Made by a program: the position numbers and the translations under genes
Shown: positions 36,268 through 45,390 of the stretch, piece after piece
Layout: each line of letters begins with the position of its first letter
How positions within the stretch are numbered: the stretch's first letter is position 1
Notes under the pieces: generated by a model
What the model was told of the DNA's origin: nothing
Seen by the model: only the letters and a program-made list of their open reading frames with translations
Database searches by the model: none
Assembly: GCA_035529935.1 (NCBI GenBank)
Contig: DATKVT010000073.1
Coordinates: forward strand, 1-64,000
Direction of reading: 5' to 3'
DNA: 64,000 bases
Source of the DNA: Williamwhitmania sp.
GTDB taxonomy: Bacteria; Bacteroidota; Bacteroidia; Bacteroidales; Williamwhitmaniaceae

Positions 36268-37686
36268 CTAGTATCTGTAGTGGTCCGGTTTGTAAGGCCC
36301 CTCGGGTTTTACTCCGATGTAGCTGGCCTGCTTGGGGGTGAGACTGGTGAGCTTTACACCTAGCTGTTCTAGGTGCAACCGTGCTACCTCCTCGTCGAGT
36401 TCCTTGGGCAGACGGTAAACGTCAACCTTGAGCGACTTTGTCCACAGTTCCAGTTGGGCCAACGTTTGGTTGCTGAAGCTGTTGCTCATCACAAATGAGG
36501 GGTGCCCCGTAGCGCAGCCAAGGTTTACTAGGCGGCCTTCAGCCAGCAGGAATATGGAATGTCCGTCGGGAAAGAAGTATTGATCCACCTGAGGCTTCAC
36601 GTTTACCTTCTTTATGCCCGGCATGGTGTTGAGCTTGTCCACCTGAATTTCGTTGTCGAAGTGGCCAATGTTGCACACAATGGTTTGGTCCTTCATCTGT
36701 TTCATGTGGTCGAGGGTGATGATGTCGCAGTTGCCGGTGGTGGTAACGTAAATGTTGCCTTCGTTGAGGGTCTCCTCTACGGTCTTTATTTCGAAGCCCT
36801 CCATGGCAGCCTGCAGCGCGCAAATGGGGTCGATTTCGGTAACAATAACGCGTGAGCCGTAGGAGCGCATGCTTCTGGCGCAGCCTTTTCCAACATCGCC
36901 GTAGCCACACACCACAACCACCTTGCCTGCAAGCATCACGTCGGTAGCGCGCTTAATGCCATCGGCAAGCGATTCGCGACAGCCGTAGAGGTTGTCGAAC
37001 TTACTCTTGGTAACCGAGTCGTTCACGTTGATGGCGGGAACCAGCAGCTCGCCCTTCTCCTGCATTTGGTAGAGACGGTGAACACCGGTGGTGGTCTCCT
37101 CCGAAACGCCCTTCCACTCCTTTACGGTGCGGTGCCACTTCTGCCCATCCTCGGCCAGAATATCTTTTAGAATGTTCAATATTACCTGCTCCTCGTGGCT
37201 CTCGGCCTTTTTGTTGAGCACCGTGGCATCATCCTCGGCCTTGTAGCCATTGTGTATTAGCAGGGTAGCGTCACCGCCATCGTCCACAATAAGGTTTGGA
37301 CCTTTGCCACCGGGGAACGATAGCGCCTGTGCGGTGCACCACCAATACTCTTCCAACGTTTCACCCTTCCATGCAAAAACTGGAATTCCGGCTGCCGCAA
37401 TGGCTGCAGCGGCGTGGTCCTGCGTGGAGAAGATGTTGCAGCTGCACCACCGTACGTCGGCTCCAAGTGTCTTCAGCGTTTCGATGAGCACTGCGGTTTG
37501 GATGGTCATGTGCAGCGAGCCCATTACCCTAGCACCTTTAAGTGGCTTTTGGTCGGCATGCTTCTTCCGAATGGCCATCAGACCCGGCATCTCCTTTTCG
37601 GCAATGGCTATCTCTTTTCTGCCCCACTCTGCAAGTTTTATGTCGGCAACTTTGTAGGGGAGGGTTTCGTTGATTATCTTTTCCAT
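36268..37686 (-). CDS. ahcY: Adenosylhomocysteinase
   Basis: 472 residues. It contains [40 protein letters not shown], the NAD-binding [13 protein letters not shown] and the C-terminal KPDHYRY that ends all members. It hydrolyses S-adenosylhomocysteine to adenosine and homocysteine, restoring methylation capacity; NAD-dependent cytoplasmic tetramer. 12 nt after ribF on the same strand, probably co-transcribed. Confidence 0.97.
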   Translation of the reverse strand: MEKIINETLPYKVADIKLAEWGRKEIAIAEKEMPGLMAIRKKHADQKPLKGARVMGSLHMTIQTAVLIETLKTLGADVRWCSCNIFSTQDHAAAAIAAAGIPVFAWKGETLEEYWWCTAQALSFPGGKGPNLIVDDGGDATLLIHNGYKAEDDATVLNKKAESHEEQVILNILKDILAEDGQKWHRTVKEWKGVSEETTTGVHRLYQMQEKGELLVPAINVNDSVTKSKFDNLYGCRESLADGIKRATDVMLAGKVVVVCGYGDVGKGCARSMRSYGSRVIVTEIDPICALQAAMEGFEIKTVEETLNEGNIYVTTTGNCDIITLDHMKQMKDQTIVCNIGHFDNEIQVDKLNTMPGIKKVNVKPQVDQYFFPDGHSIFLLAEGRLVNLGCATGHPSFVMSNSFSNQTLAQLELWTKSLKVDVYRLPKELDEEVARLHLEQLGVKLTSLTPKQASYIGVKPEGPYKPDHYRY

Positions 37687-37698
37687 GGTAGCGTGGTT

Positions 37699-38673
37699 TT
37701 ATACGGATAAAGTTAGAAAATACTTTTTAAAATCGTTGAGGTTGTGGTTGTCCAGCACCTCGGTGGCCATCTGCTTGTCGAGATGGAGCTGCACCTTGAG
37801 CTCCTCCACGCTAGCAAACTTTAGCTCGTCGCGCAGCCTCTCCACAAAGGCCACCTCCACTTTGTGGTTATAAATGTCTGCGTTGAAGTCGATGATGTGA
37901 ACCTCAATGGTGCGATGGTGCGAGCTATCAACAGTGGGGCGGACTCCAATGTTCATCATGCCGCGTTCCACCTTCCCGTCGATGTGGAGCAGAACGGCAT
38001 AAACGCCGTTAGCCGGTACAAGCTTCAGCGGGTCGTTGGGCTTGATGTTGGCCGTGGGGAATCCAATGGTTCGTCCCAACTGGCGACCAGTTTCAATGCT
38101 GCCCGCCAAAAGGTAGGGGTAGCTCAGCATTTGATTTGCTGCTTGGAGGTTGCCAGCCATGAGCGCCTCCCGAATGTTGGTGGAGCTGATGCGCTGGCTG
38201 TTGTCGCTCACCGTATCGAAGGCGTCGATGGTGTAGCCAAGCTCTGAAGCTAGCTGCTGTAAAAGTGCGAAATCGCCCTTGGCCTGCTTTCCAAAGCGGT
38301 GGTTTTTTCCAACCACGAAGTGCTTTACGTTGTATGTTTCCACCACATGTTTTACAAAGGCGGTAGCCTCCATGGCAGCCAGTGCCAGGGTAAACTCCTG
38401 CACAATAAAGTAGCGTATGCCAAGCTTAGCAATGAGTTCAGCCTTTTCGGGAAGGGTGGTTAGGAAGAAGAGGTTTTGCGGATCCTTGTCCAGCACAATG
38501 CGGGGGTGAGGCCAAAAGGTCATCACCGCCGATTCCAGCTGGAGCTCCTTTGCCTTGTCGATAGCAGTGTTTATAAGCTTGCGATGACCGCGGTGCACAC
38601 CGTCGAAAAAGCCTAGCGTGAGAACAATGCCTTTGTTGTGCGGTATTTTATTAGGGGTATTTACTATTTCCAT
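37699..38673 (-). CDS. ribF: Bifunctional riboflavin kinase/FAD synthetase
   Basis: 324 residues. The N-terminal FAD synthetase (nucleotidyltransferase) domain has LTLGFFDGVHRGHRKLI and SSTNIREALMAGNL; the C-terminal riboflavin kinase domain has LGRTIGFPTANI and MNIGVRPTV. It converts riboflavin to FMN and FAD. Adjacent to ahcY; no functional link is obvious. Confidence 0.96.
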   Translation of the reverse strand: MEIVNTPNKIPHNKGIVLTLGFFDGVHRGHRKLINTAIDKAKELQLESAVMTFWPHPRIVLDKDPQNLFFLTTLPEKAELIAKLGIRYFIVQEFTLALAAMEATAFVKHVVETYNVKHFVVGKNHRFGKQAKGDFALLQQLASELGYTIDAFDTVSDNSQRISSTNIREALMAGNLQAANQMLSYPYLLAGSIETGRQLGRTIGFPTANIKPNDPLKLVPANGVYAVLLHIDGKVERGMMNIGVRPTVDSSHHRTIEVHIIDFNADIYNHKVEVAFVERLRDELKFASVEELKVQLHLDKQMATEVLDNHNLNDFKKYFLTLSV

Positions 38674-38708
38674 TATTTGCTGGGGCGACTCCTCTAAAAC
38701 CGCCGATG

Positions 38709-38738
38709 CAAATTTAGGCTATTTGGTTTGTTATGAAA
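38709..38738 (-). promoter_or_regulatory. Candidate ribF-ahcY promoter
   Basis: On the minus strand TTTC, 18 bases, TAAATTTG. The -7 box is perfect and the -33 box has one mismatch. Start about 35 bases before ribF. Confidence 0.5.
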
Positions 38739-38996
38739 GCTCTTTGGCGAAAAAGTGTAAAAGGCACGTGAGTGTTGGGGTTTGGAGAAGGGTTGCGGTA
38801 ACTGGCCTAGCTGGGATTTATGGGATTAGTGGATTTCCTTGATTCTTTTGTTTGAATTGCTTGTTGTTTCATCTGGGCAAGGTCCAACTTTAGGTTTCTT
38901 ATACCTTAGCTCTTATAATCAAAGTTTTTCTGTTTTGAATCTAATCTTGAGGTAACTGAGATGTTAGTTTTCTATTCTATCTAGTATAAAGTTGGC

Positions 38997-39067
38997 TTGA
39001 CTCCGGAGGAGTCAAATGTGTGTAGAAACCGTGCGCAGAAATAATTGCACGACCCCGGATGGGGTCG
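38997..39067. repeat. REP-like pair of palindromes
   Basis: Two GC-rich palindromes, TTGACTCC-GGA-GGAGTCAA (38997-39015) and CGACCCC-GGAT-GGGGTCG (39050-39067), are separated by a 34-base spacer (AAATGTGTGTAGAAACC...). Similar hairpin pairs occur as dispersed extragenic repeats in many Bacteroidota genomes to my recollection. Only one copy is in this window. Confidence 0.6.
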
Positions 39068-39116
39068 AATATTTAGCACAATTAATAATTGACTTGAAGT
39101 TGTTGATCGTCAGTTG

Positions 39117-39147
39117 ATTGGTGCTTTCGTTAGTGTCTATACTTTTG
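39117..39147 (+). promoter_or_regulatory. Candidate cyo operon promoter
   Basis: ATTG, 19 bases, TACTTTTG: perfect -7 box, one mismatch in the -33 box. It would give a leader of nearly 300 nt before cyoA, so another, nearer promoter is possible (a weaker TACTTTG lies near 39334). Confidence 0.4.
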
Positions 39148-39449
39148 CTACTTACCCTTCTCCCTTTTAAACTTCTATACACTGTTAATAATTTTGACTG
39201 AGGAGCATTGAGCTAATCCCGCAAACGGTTGTTTTAACACTCGTTTAGAATAAAATGATGATATGAGACTTTATTTCATTCACACAGGTTAATTAGTGTA
39301 ATAATTTTTGGTGAGTATTGTTTTGAAAATAAGTACTTTGCATAAGTGTGCTGTTGATTTTTTCATTGTCATTTTTTTTCAGTTATTTATACACTGCTTA
39401 AGTTACAAATCGTGTCCAACTCAATTTTAACATTATTGCGAGGAGCACT

Positions 39450-40445
39450 ATGATGAAAAAAAATCTTTACAAATTTTTTAAGGGAGCAGGACTACTGACG
39501 GTATTTGCGTTGCTCACCAGCTGCAGCCATTGGGTCGTGCTCGAGTCCAAGGGCCCCATCGGGATTCAGGAGGCATTTCTCATCAAGATTGCATTTCTGT
39601 TAATGCTGATTGTGGTGCTTCCCGTTTTTGTGATGGTGTTCTGGTTTGCATACCGTTACCGGGCCACCAACACCAAGGCAACCTATAAACCTAAGTGGAC
39701 GCACTCCACCGCCATTGAGTGGGTTATATGGATTGTGCCCATTGCCATTGTGGCGGCACTTTCGTATCTAACTTGGGTAAAAACCTATGAGCTCGATCCG
39801 TATAAACCACTTAAGTCGGAGGTTAAGCCAGTCCGTATTGAGGTTGTCTCAACCGACTGGAACTGGCTCTTTATCTACCCCGACTACAATATTGCGGTGG
39901 TTAATCAGGTGGTTTTCCCTGTAAACACACCGCTGAGTTTCCGAATCACCTCTGCCTCGGTAATGACCTCATTCTTTATTCCTCAGCTGGGAAGCCAGAT
40001 GTATGCCATGGCAGGAATGCAAACCAAGTTAAACCTTATGGCTAGCGATACGGGTGTTTTTGAGGGACACAATCAGGAGTTTAGCGGAAACGGCTATGTG
40101 AATATGCACTTTGAGGCCATAACCACCACACAAGAAAAGTTTGAAGCTTGGGTGCAAAAGGCAAAGCAATCGCCAGACACCTTGAGCATGGCTAGGTACC
40201 AAGCGCTTATTAAACCCAATGTGGACTACCCGGTTACCATCTTCTCGCAGGTGAAACCCAGCTTGTTCGACAGCATTACAATGGAGTTTATGAGCTGGAT
40301 GGGCGGTACCGACAATACGATGGTGGACAGCACGCATGCGATGGACAACATGGAAGGTATGCATCACATGCACGAAAACCATGACGGAATGAACATGGCA
40401 TCCGATTCCACTAAGATGAACGATAAAAAAATGGAGGGAAAGTAA
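39450..40445 (+). CDS. cyoA: Cytochrome bo3-type quinol oxidase subunit II
   Basis: 331 residues. Lipobox LLTSC, two transmembrane helices (about 40-65 and 90-110), then a cupredoxin-fold periplasmic domain ([42 protein letters not shown]). The CuA-binding Cys-x3-Cys motif of cytochrome c oxidases is absent, so the electron donor is a quinol. The tail is unusually rich in Met and His ([16 protein letters not shown]), a possible copper-binding extension. First gene of cyoABCD; two bases before cyoB start. Confidence 0.93.
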   Translation: MMKKNLYKFFKGAGLLTVFALLTSCSHWVVLESKGPIGIQEAFLIKIAFLLMLIVVLPVFVMVFWFAYRYRATNTKATYKPKWTHSTAIEWVIWIVPIAIVAALSYLTWVKTYELDPYKPLKSEVKPVRIEVVSTDWNWLFIYPDYNIAVVNQVVFPVNTPLSFRITSASVMTSFFIPQLGSQMYAMAGMQTKLNLMASDTGVFEGHNQEFSGNGYVNMHFEAITTTQEKFEAWVQKAKQSPDTLSMARYQALIKPNVDYPVTIFSQVKPSLFDSITMEFMSWMGGTDNTMVDSTHAMDNMEGMHHMHENHDGMNMASDSTKMNDKKMEGK

Positions 40446-40446
40446 T

Positions 40447-42459
40447 ATGTTTGGAAAGTTGAGTCTTTCGGATATACCGTATAACAATCCGATCATCATG
40501 GGGGCAGTGGTCAGCGCATCGCTGGCAGCCCTAGTTGTCATTGGTTTGATAACCTACTATCGAAAGTGGCCCTATTTGTGGAAGGAGTGGCTTACCAGCG
40601 TCGACCACAAGAAGATTGGCATCATGTACATTATTCTCTCCTTGGTGATGATGCTGCGTGGTTTTGCCGATGCATTAATGATGCGTGCACAGCAAGCTCT
40701 TGCAGCCGGTGCATCACAGGGTTACCTTCCGGCTCACCACTACGATCAGATCTTTGGTTCGCACGGAACCATCATGATTATTTTCGTGGCCATGCCGTTA
40801 ATGGTTGGGCTGATGAACATTGTAATTCCACAGCAGATTGGTGCACGCGACGTGGCTTTTCCGCTTCTGAACTCAGTTAGCTTCTGGCTAACGGTAGCGG
40901 GAGCAGGCCTCGTGATGATATCGCTGGGTGTGGGCGAATTTTCCAACACTGGTTGGACCGGCATTGCACCCCTCTTCGAGAAGCAGTTTAATCCGGGAGT
41001 GGGGGTCGATTACTGGATGTGGGCGTTCCAGATAGCGGGTATTGGCTCGCTGCTGAGCGGAATCAACTTTTTTGTAACGATCATAAAGATGCGGGCACCG
41101 GGTCTTAAGTTAATGCGCATGCCGCTATTTACTTGGACCACATTGACCACCAACGTGCTCATGATTTTGTCGTTCCCCGTTATTACCACGGCTCTTGTTA
41201 TGTTAACGCTCGACAGGTATATGGGAATGCACTTCTTTACCAACGACCTTGGTGGTAACGTGATGCTTTGGAACAACCTTTTTTGGATGTGGGGTCACCC
41301 GGAGGTGTATATTGTGATACTTCCTGCCTTTGGCGTTTACTCGGAGGTTGTGGCAACCTTTTCACGAAAGCGGCTTTTTGGCTACACCTCTTTGGTTTAT
41401 GCCACGGCGGCAATTATGCTATTGTCGTTTACAGTGTGGCTGCACCACTTCTTTACCATGGGCAATACGCCCGATGTGAACATTTTTTTCGGCATTGCAA
41501 CCATGCTCATTGCCATACCCACGGGTGTTAAGGTCTACGATTGGCTCTTCACCATGTATCGAGGGAGGATTAGCTTTACTACCCCAATGTATTGGACTTT
41601 GGGATTTCTTACAACCTTTGTTATTGGTGGTATGACCGGTGTGCTGATGGCAATTCCACCAGCCGACTTTGTGGTGCACAACAGCCTCTTTCTCATTGCC
41701 CACTTCCATAATGTTCTAATTCCCGGTGCGCTGTTTGGCTACTTTGCTGGAATTGCTTACTGGTTTCCCAAGGCCTTTGGTTTCCGTCTCGACGAGAAGT
41801 GGGGCAAGCGCGCTTTTTGGGGCTGGATTATTGGCTTCCTCGTAGCCTTCTCACCCCTCTATATCTTAGGGTTTATGGGCATGGCTCGCCGTATGCAGCA
41901 CTACGATAATCTGGCTTGGCAGCCTTACCTTATTGTGGCCCTCTTCGGCGCATTTATTGTTGCCTTTGGCATTTTTGCTCAGATGATGCAAATATTTGTG
42001 AGCATTCGTGATCGGAAGAAGAATGCTGATCTTACCGGAGACCCGTGGGATGCTCGAACGTTGGAGTGGTCAACCGCTTCACCTCCTGCCGACTATAACT
42101 TTGCAGTAATTCCAACGGTGGAGGATTTGGATGCTTTCTGGGATATGAAGGAGAAGGGTACCGCCTACATTCAACCTACTGATTACCACGATATACACAT
42201 GCCTAAGAATAGTATGTTTGGTCCAGTCATAGGTGGGTTGGTCTTGGCCTTTAGCTTTGCCATGGTTTGGTATATCTGGTGGCTTGCCATTGGAAGCATG
42301 TTGGCCATTGTGGTATCTCTAATTCTTATTGGTGCCAACGACAACGACGAGTATGTTATCCCGGCAGCTGAGGTGAAGCGCATAGAAGATGAGCGTTTTA
42401 AAATTCGGGCTGCTGCATTGGAGACAATGAAAATGAATAACTTAAAAGGAGAAAGGTAA
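40447..42459 (+). CDS. cyoB: Cytochrome bo3-type quinol oxidase subunit I
   Basis: 670 residues, about 15 transmembrane helices. Haem and CuB ligands: FGSHGTIM (low-spin haem His), [10 protein letters not shown] (CuB His and cross-linked Tyr), LHHFF (two CuB His) and IAHFHNV (haem ligands). The quinol-site residues of E. coli CyoB (Arg71, Asp75 in LRGFADA-x-MMR) are present as [12 protein letters not shown]. It reduces O2 to water and pumps protons. Stop overlaps cyoC start by one base. Confidence 0.96.
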   Translation: MFGKLSLSDIPYNNPIIMGAVVSASLAALVVIGLITYYRKWPYLWKEWLTSVDHKKIGIMYIILSLVMMLRGFADALMMRAQQALAAGASQGYLPAHHYDQIFGSHGTIMIIFVAMPLMVGLMNIVIPQQIGARDVAFPLLNSVSFWLTVAGAGLVMISLGVGEFSNTGWTGIAPLFEKQFNPGVGVDYWMWAFQIAGIGSLLSGINFFVTIIKMRAPGLKLMRMPLFTWTTLTTNVLMILSFPVITTALVMLTLDRYMGMHFFTNDLGGNVMLWNNLFWMWGHPEVYIVILPAFGVYSEVVATFSRKRLFGYTSLVYATAAIMLLSFTVWLHHFFTMGNTPDVNIFFGIATMLIAIPTGVKVYDWLFTMYRGRISFTTPMYWTLGFLTTFVIGGMTGVLMAIPPADFVVHNSLFLIAHFHNVLIPGALFGYFAGIAYWFPKAFGFRLDEKWGKRAFWGWIIGFLVAFSPLYILGFMGMARRMQHYDNLAWQPYLIVALFGAFIVAFGIFAQMMQIFVSIRDRKKNADLTGDPWDARTLEWSTASPPADYNFAVIPTVEDLDAFWDMKEKGTAYIQPTDYHDIHMPKNSMFGPVIGGLVLAFSFAMVWYIWWLAIGSMLAIVVSLILIGANDNDEYVIPAAEVKRIEDERFKIRAAALETMKMNNLKGER

Positions 42460-43058
42460 TGAGCACTAAAATAGCAAACACAGCAGAGCTGGGGCATGTG
42501 GATCATGCTGAAATTAAAACCTTTGGCTTTTGGATATACCTCATGAGCGACCTCGTTCTCTTTTCCATACTCTTTGCCACCTTTGCCGTAATTGGGTTCA
42601 ACTATGCAGGTGGTCCCACCGGAAAGGATTTGTTCGATTTGCCCTACCTGTTTGTTGAAACCATGCTGCTGCTGGTGAGCAGCGCAACCTTTGGGCTGGC
42701 GGTAATTGCTATGCACAACGGCAAGAAAACACAGGTGATTGCTGGATTGGTCGTTACGTTCCTTCTGGGGCTTGGCTTTGTATCCATGGAACTTCATGAG
42801 TTTTATGGGATGATAATGAGCGGAGCGGGTCCCGATCGAAGTGGTTTTCTATCGGCCTTCTTCACACTTGTGGGCACCCACGGACTTCACGTTACCATCG
42901 GCCTGATCTGGATTTTGGTGATGGGGGCGCAGGTTGCCACCATGGGAATGACCGACGGGGTAAAATCGCGGATGGTTCGCCTGAGTATGTTTTGGCACTT
43001 CCTGGATATTGTTTGGATTGGCGTTTTTAGCTTTGTTTACCTCATGGGCGTCATCTAA
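42459..43058 (+). CDS. cyoC: Cytochrome bo3-type quinol oxidase subunit III
   Basis: 199 residues with five predicted transmembrane helices. The N-terminus ([32 protein letters not shown]) and the HEFYGMI...[28 protein letters not shown] segment are typical CyoC/COX3 landmarks. It stabilises subunit I; no redox centres. Third gene of the cyo operon. Confidence 0.95.
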   Translation: MSTKIANTAELGHVDHAEIKTFGFWIYLMSDLVLFSILFATFAVIGFNYAGGPTGKDLFDLPYLFVETMLLLVSSATFGLAVIAMHNGKKTQVIAGLVVTFLLGLGFVSMELHEFYGMIMSGAGPDRSGFLSAFFTLVGTHGLHVTIGLIWILVMGAQVATMGMTDGVKSRMVRLSMFWHFLDIVWIGVFSFVYLMGVI

Positions 43059-43098
43059 GTAGCTGTATTGTTGTTGAACGAATTAAAGAAGCAAAGAT

Positions 43099-43425
43099 AT
43101 GAGTCAAACACATAACGAGGAGATGGGAGCGAGCCATGCAACCGCTAAAACCTATATTATTGGGCTGATATTGGCTGTAACGCTCACCGTTGTATCATTT
43201 GCGCTGGTGATGAGCCATGCCGTTAGCCGGCCGGTTGCCATGGGTGGGCTGTTTCTTGCTGCCATGCTGCAAATGCTGGTGCACCTCTACTACTTTCTGC
43301 ACCTCAACAGGTCGTCGGCAGCACGGTGGAACGTAATTGCCCTGGCCTTTACCGCCCTGCTGCTGTTTATCTTCATTGGCGGAACGCTCTGGGTAATGTA
43401 CACCCTCAACTCGCGGATGATGTAG
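43099..43425 (+). CDS. cyoD: Cytochrome bo3-type quinol oxidase subunit IV
   Basis: 108 residues with three transmembrane helices: KTYIIGLILAVTLTVVSFALVM, VAMGGLFLAAMLQMLVHLYYFLHL and VIALAFTALLLFIFIGGTLWVMYTL. VHLYYFLHL is the CyoD signature. It supports assembly of the CuB centre. Last gene of the operon; no cyoE (haem O synthase) follows, so haem O must come from a gene elsewhere, or the enzyme uses another haem. Confidence 0.94.
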   Translation: MSQTHNEEMGASHATAKTYIIGLILAVTLTVVSFALVMSHAVSRPVAMGGLFLAAMLQMLVHLYYFLHLNRSSAARWNVIALAFTALLLFIFIGGTLWVMYTLNSRMM

Positions 43426-43467
43426 CAAGTGCTGGTGTACAGCTGCCGCACGCATAAATATGTTGGA

Positions 43468-43511
43468 CTGCTCCCATACGCCGAGAGGCTGTGTGGGAGC
43501 AGTTCGTTTTT
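43468..43511 (+). terminator. Intrinsic terminator of the cyo operon
   Basis: CTGCTCCCATAC pairs with GTGTGGGAGCAG (one G-T pair), followed by TTCGTTTTTT, about 45 nt after the cyoD stop. Confidence 0.85.
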
Positions 43512-43696
43512 TGAGAAATAGCCAATTGTTTCTTGTATGATCTTCCCACTTTTAAGTGTAAATGGAAGGCATTCAGCCGATTTACTACGCGCATTGGTAT
43601 GAAGGATTCCCAATTTCGAAGCACCGACCTGTCTCAAATTACACTAAAGTTTATTCGTTGTCGAAATGTTGAAACCATCACCCTACTTGGTCTTTT

Positions 43697-44206
43697 CTAC
43701 CATGCTAATTGATGGTTATATAGCTTCACTTTAATGTCTTTAATTTTTTGGTAAAAGAAGCGTTCAGAAATTCGTATTTCCCTTATGCGTTCTTGCAGTT
43801 CGGTAAAATAGTTCATGGAATTGCCCGACTTGAAACGCTCATCGTTCAATGCAAAGCCTTTTACAATATACTCTTTAAGCCTTTGGGTTGCCCAAATACG
43901 GAACTGCGTACCTTGTTGTGATTTAACCCGGTAGCCAACCGAAATTATAACATCGAGGTTGTAATGGTTTACATCGTAAGTTTTACTATCGTTTGCAGTT
44001 GTCCGGAAATTCCGGACAACTGAATTTTCGTTCAACTCGCCTTCTTTGAAGATGTTGCTAATATGCTCGGATATGGTACGTTTGTCCTTATTAAAAAGCA
44101 TACCCATTTGGGCTTGTGAAAGCCAAACGGTTTCTTCTTCGAGGCGAACATCAATTTTGATGCTGCCTTCTGAGTTTTGGTATATGAGAATTTCGCCTGT
44201 ATTCAT
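43697..44206 (-). pseudogene. Truncated RhuM-family gene
   Basis: 169 residues. The N-terminus matches the virulence RhuM family: ILIYQNSEGSIKIDVRLEEETVWLSQAQMGMLFNKDKRTISEHISNIFKEGEL, then FRIWATQRLKEYIVKGFALNDERFK and ISERFFYQKIKDI. Complete members run to about 330 residues; here the frame changes to KVKLYNHQLAW and stops, so the C-terminal half is missing. The family is common in accessory islands next to restriction or Fic/Doc genes; its function is not established. Starts two bases after the dinD remnant. Confidence 0.75.
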
Positions 44207-44213
44207 GATTAAA

Positions 44214-44422
44214 TTAGTCTTTTTTGCCTTTTATTTTTTCGCGCCTCAGCTTTTCTTCGGTTTGCGTTGTACAGAACATGTTGGCGGCTAAATTCGGTGC
44301 TACCCGTTTGGTCTAGAATGTTTTGGCTCATTTTTTAGGCCTTCCTTTTTATGAATGCCTTTGGCCTTGAGACCACCACATAAGCCCATGTAGCTATGAT
44401 TTTGGAATATAGCATAAACAGG
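44214..44422 (-). pseudogene. dinD: Frameshifted remnant of a dinD gene (DNA-damage-inducible protein D)
   Basis: Read with frame changes, the minus strand gives YMGLCGGLKAKGIHKKEGLK, then SQNILDQTGSTE, then LAANMFCTTQTEEKLRREKIKGKKD and a stop. This is the DinD pattern (GLYGGL-x-x-KDIH ... KKSQ-x-ILD-x-MGSTELAANLFRATQTEEKLRRE). The three blocks lie in different frames and both the N-terminal part and the C-terminal QTHFEVGKKVR part are gone. DinD is a BRO-family SOS protein in E. coli. Decayed gene in the accessory island. Confidence 0.7.
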
Positions 44423-44625
44423 TTCTATAACACCTGCATTGGCAAGCTCAATGGGCCTTAGTATTAACCTTTCCGTTAGTAAGTTCATCTCTCCTGCTAC
44501 TTAGGCTGTTTGCCGTAATGCATTTATCTGTAGCCTAAAATTATGCAATATATCCCAAACTCACGAGCCCGAAATCCATTTCCTACCCATTATTTTGCTC
44601 TCTCCGAAGACCGCTTCTTTTTCTT

Positions 44626-44773
44626 CCGTGAGTTTTGGAAAAAATCTTCACCATCTTTTTTTAAAATCTCCGTGAGTTTTTAAAAAATCTTGCCCAAGAT
44701 TTTTTACGCGGATGCTTAAGGAAATTTACGCGCATACTTATGGAAATTTTCGGCAACACTTATGCGGATTTTG
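44626..44773. repeat. Cluster of short AT-rich repeats
   Basis: A 22-23 base unit beginning CCGTGAGTTTT occurs at 44626-44648 and 44670-44691. The second copy runs into a perfect hairpin (AAAAAATCTT-GCCC-AAGATTTTTT, 44682-44705). Three degenerate tandem units follow (starting 44706, 44728, 44751), sharing ACGCG-n-AT-n-CTTA-n-GGAAATTT. Confidence 0.5.
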
Positions 44774-45170
44774 CTGGATAGGTGTTGCGAGGCGACCGCA
44801 CCATATTAATGGCGAAGTTTTTCGAATTCCTTCGAGAAATGGTGGATGAACCGGTGGGATTTACTTGGAGGGGTGTGAAACGGTTGGCGGTATAAAATCG
44901 TTGGGGGAGTTCGGAGCTACTTCATTATCAACCGAGAAGAATGCACGATGCGAGACAGAATGCCTACTTAAACACGTGATCATCAATGTTTTGTGACCGC
45001 ATGTTACCGCCTGGTGTTCTTTCATCTTTCTTTGTAAACCATTGTCATTATTGAGTTTCCTTGTCATTTTATTTTCTTGCTTATTAGTCGGCTCCTGTGT
45101 CAGCGTTTTTTAATTTTTTTAGTGTTGGCAATTTTTTAAAACAATTTCTCTAGGTGTGTTGGCTTTGCAA

Positions 45171-45224
45171 ACTCTTTGAAAAAGCTTTGGTTGAAGCGTT
45201 GGCTCGTGGGGCTTTGGCAATGTG
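45171..45224. repeat. Left copy of 54-bp direct repeat flanking the DUF262 cassette
   Basis: 45 of 54 bases match 48901-48954 without gaps. The last 28 bases (CGTTGGCTCGTGGGGCTTTG...) differ at one position only. An 8-bp inverted repeat (CTTTGCAA 45163-45170, TTGCAAAG 45226-45233) brackets this copy. Confidence 0.75.
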
Positions 45225-45390
45225 CTTGCAAAGTTCATCGCATTTTGTGTGATTTGAAAAAATTGAAAAGCAAATTTTCATCCACACAATCAAAACGGTT
45301 GTATTGACTATAATGCCTTTCTACAAAAGCATTCACAAAACAATTGTGTTATATGGACTTCTAAACCCTTTTCTGTTGTGTCTATTTTCA

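Larger units (their letters stand above)
38674..39449. other. Long intergenic region between ribF and cyoA
   Basis: 776 bases between divergent genes. It holds a ribF promoter (38709-38738), a pair of GC-rich palindromes (38997-39067), a candidate cyoA promoter (39117-39147) and a long AT-rich leader before cyoA. No gene was found. Confidence 0.7.
44423..45390. other. Non-coding, repeat-bearing stretch of the accessory island
   Basis: No convincing gene. It contains two copies of CCGTGAGTTTT(GG)AAAAAATCTT (44626, 44670), a 10-bp hairpin (44682-44705), three degenerate 22-23 bp tandem units (44706-44773), and near its right end the left copy of the direct repeat that flanks the three-gene cassette (45171-45224). 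Short open frames here show no codon-use or homology support. Confidence 0.55.

Noticed and set aside
43599-43712. 37-codon plus-strand frame MKDSQFRSTDLSQ...
   Set aside because: Too short, no family match, overlaps the end of the rhuM remnant.
44300-44488. 62-codon frame starting MNLLTERLILRP, looks like a GNAT N-terminus
   Set aside because: Only the first dozen residues resemble GNAT; the rest is the DinD remnant read in one of its frames.
44861-45067. 68-codon minus-strand frame
   Set aside because: No recognisable motif, no promoter, lies in repeat-rich non-coding DNA.
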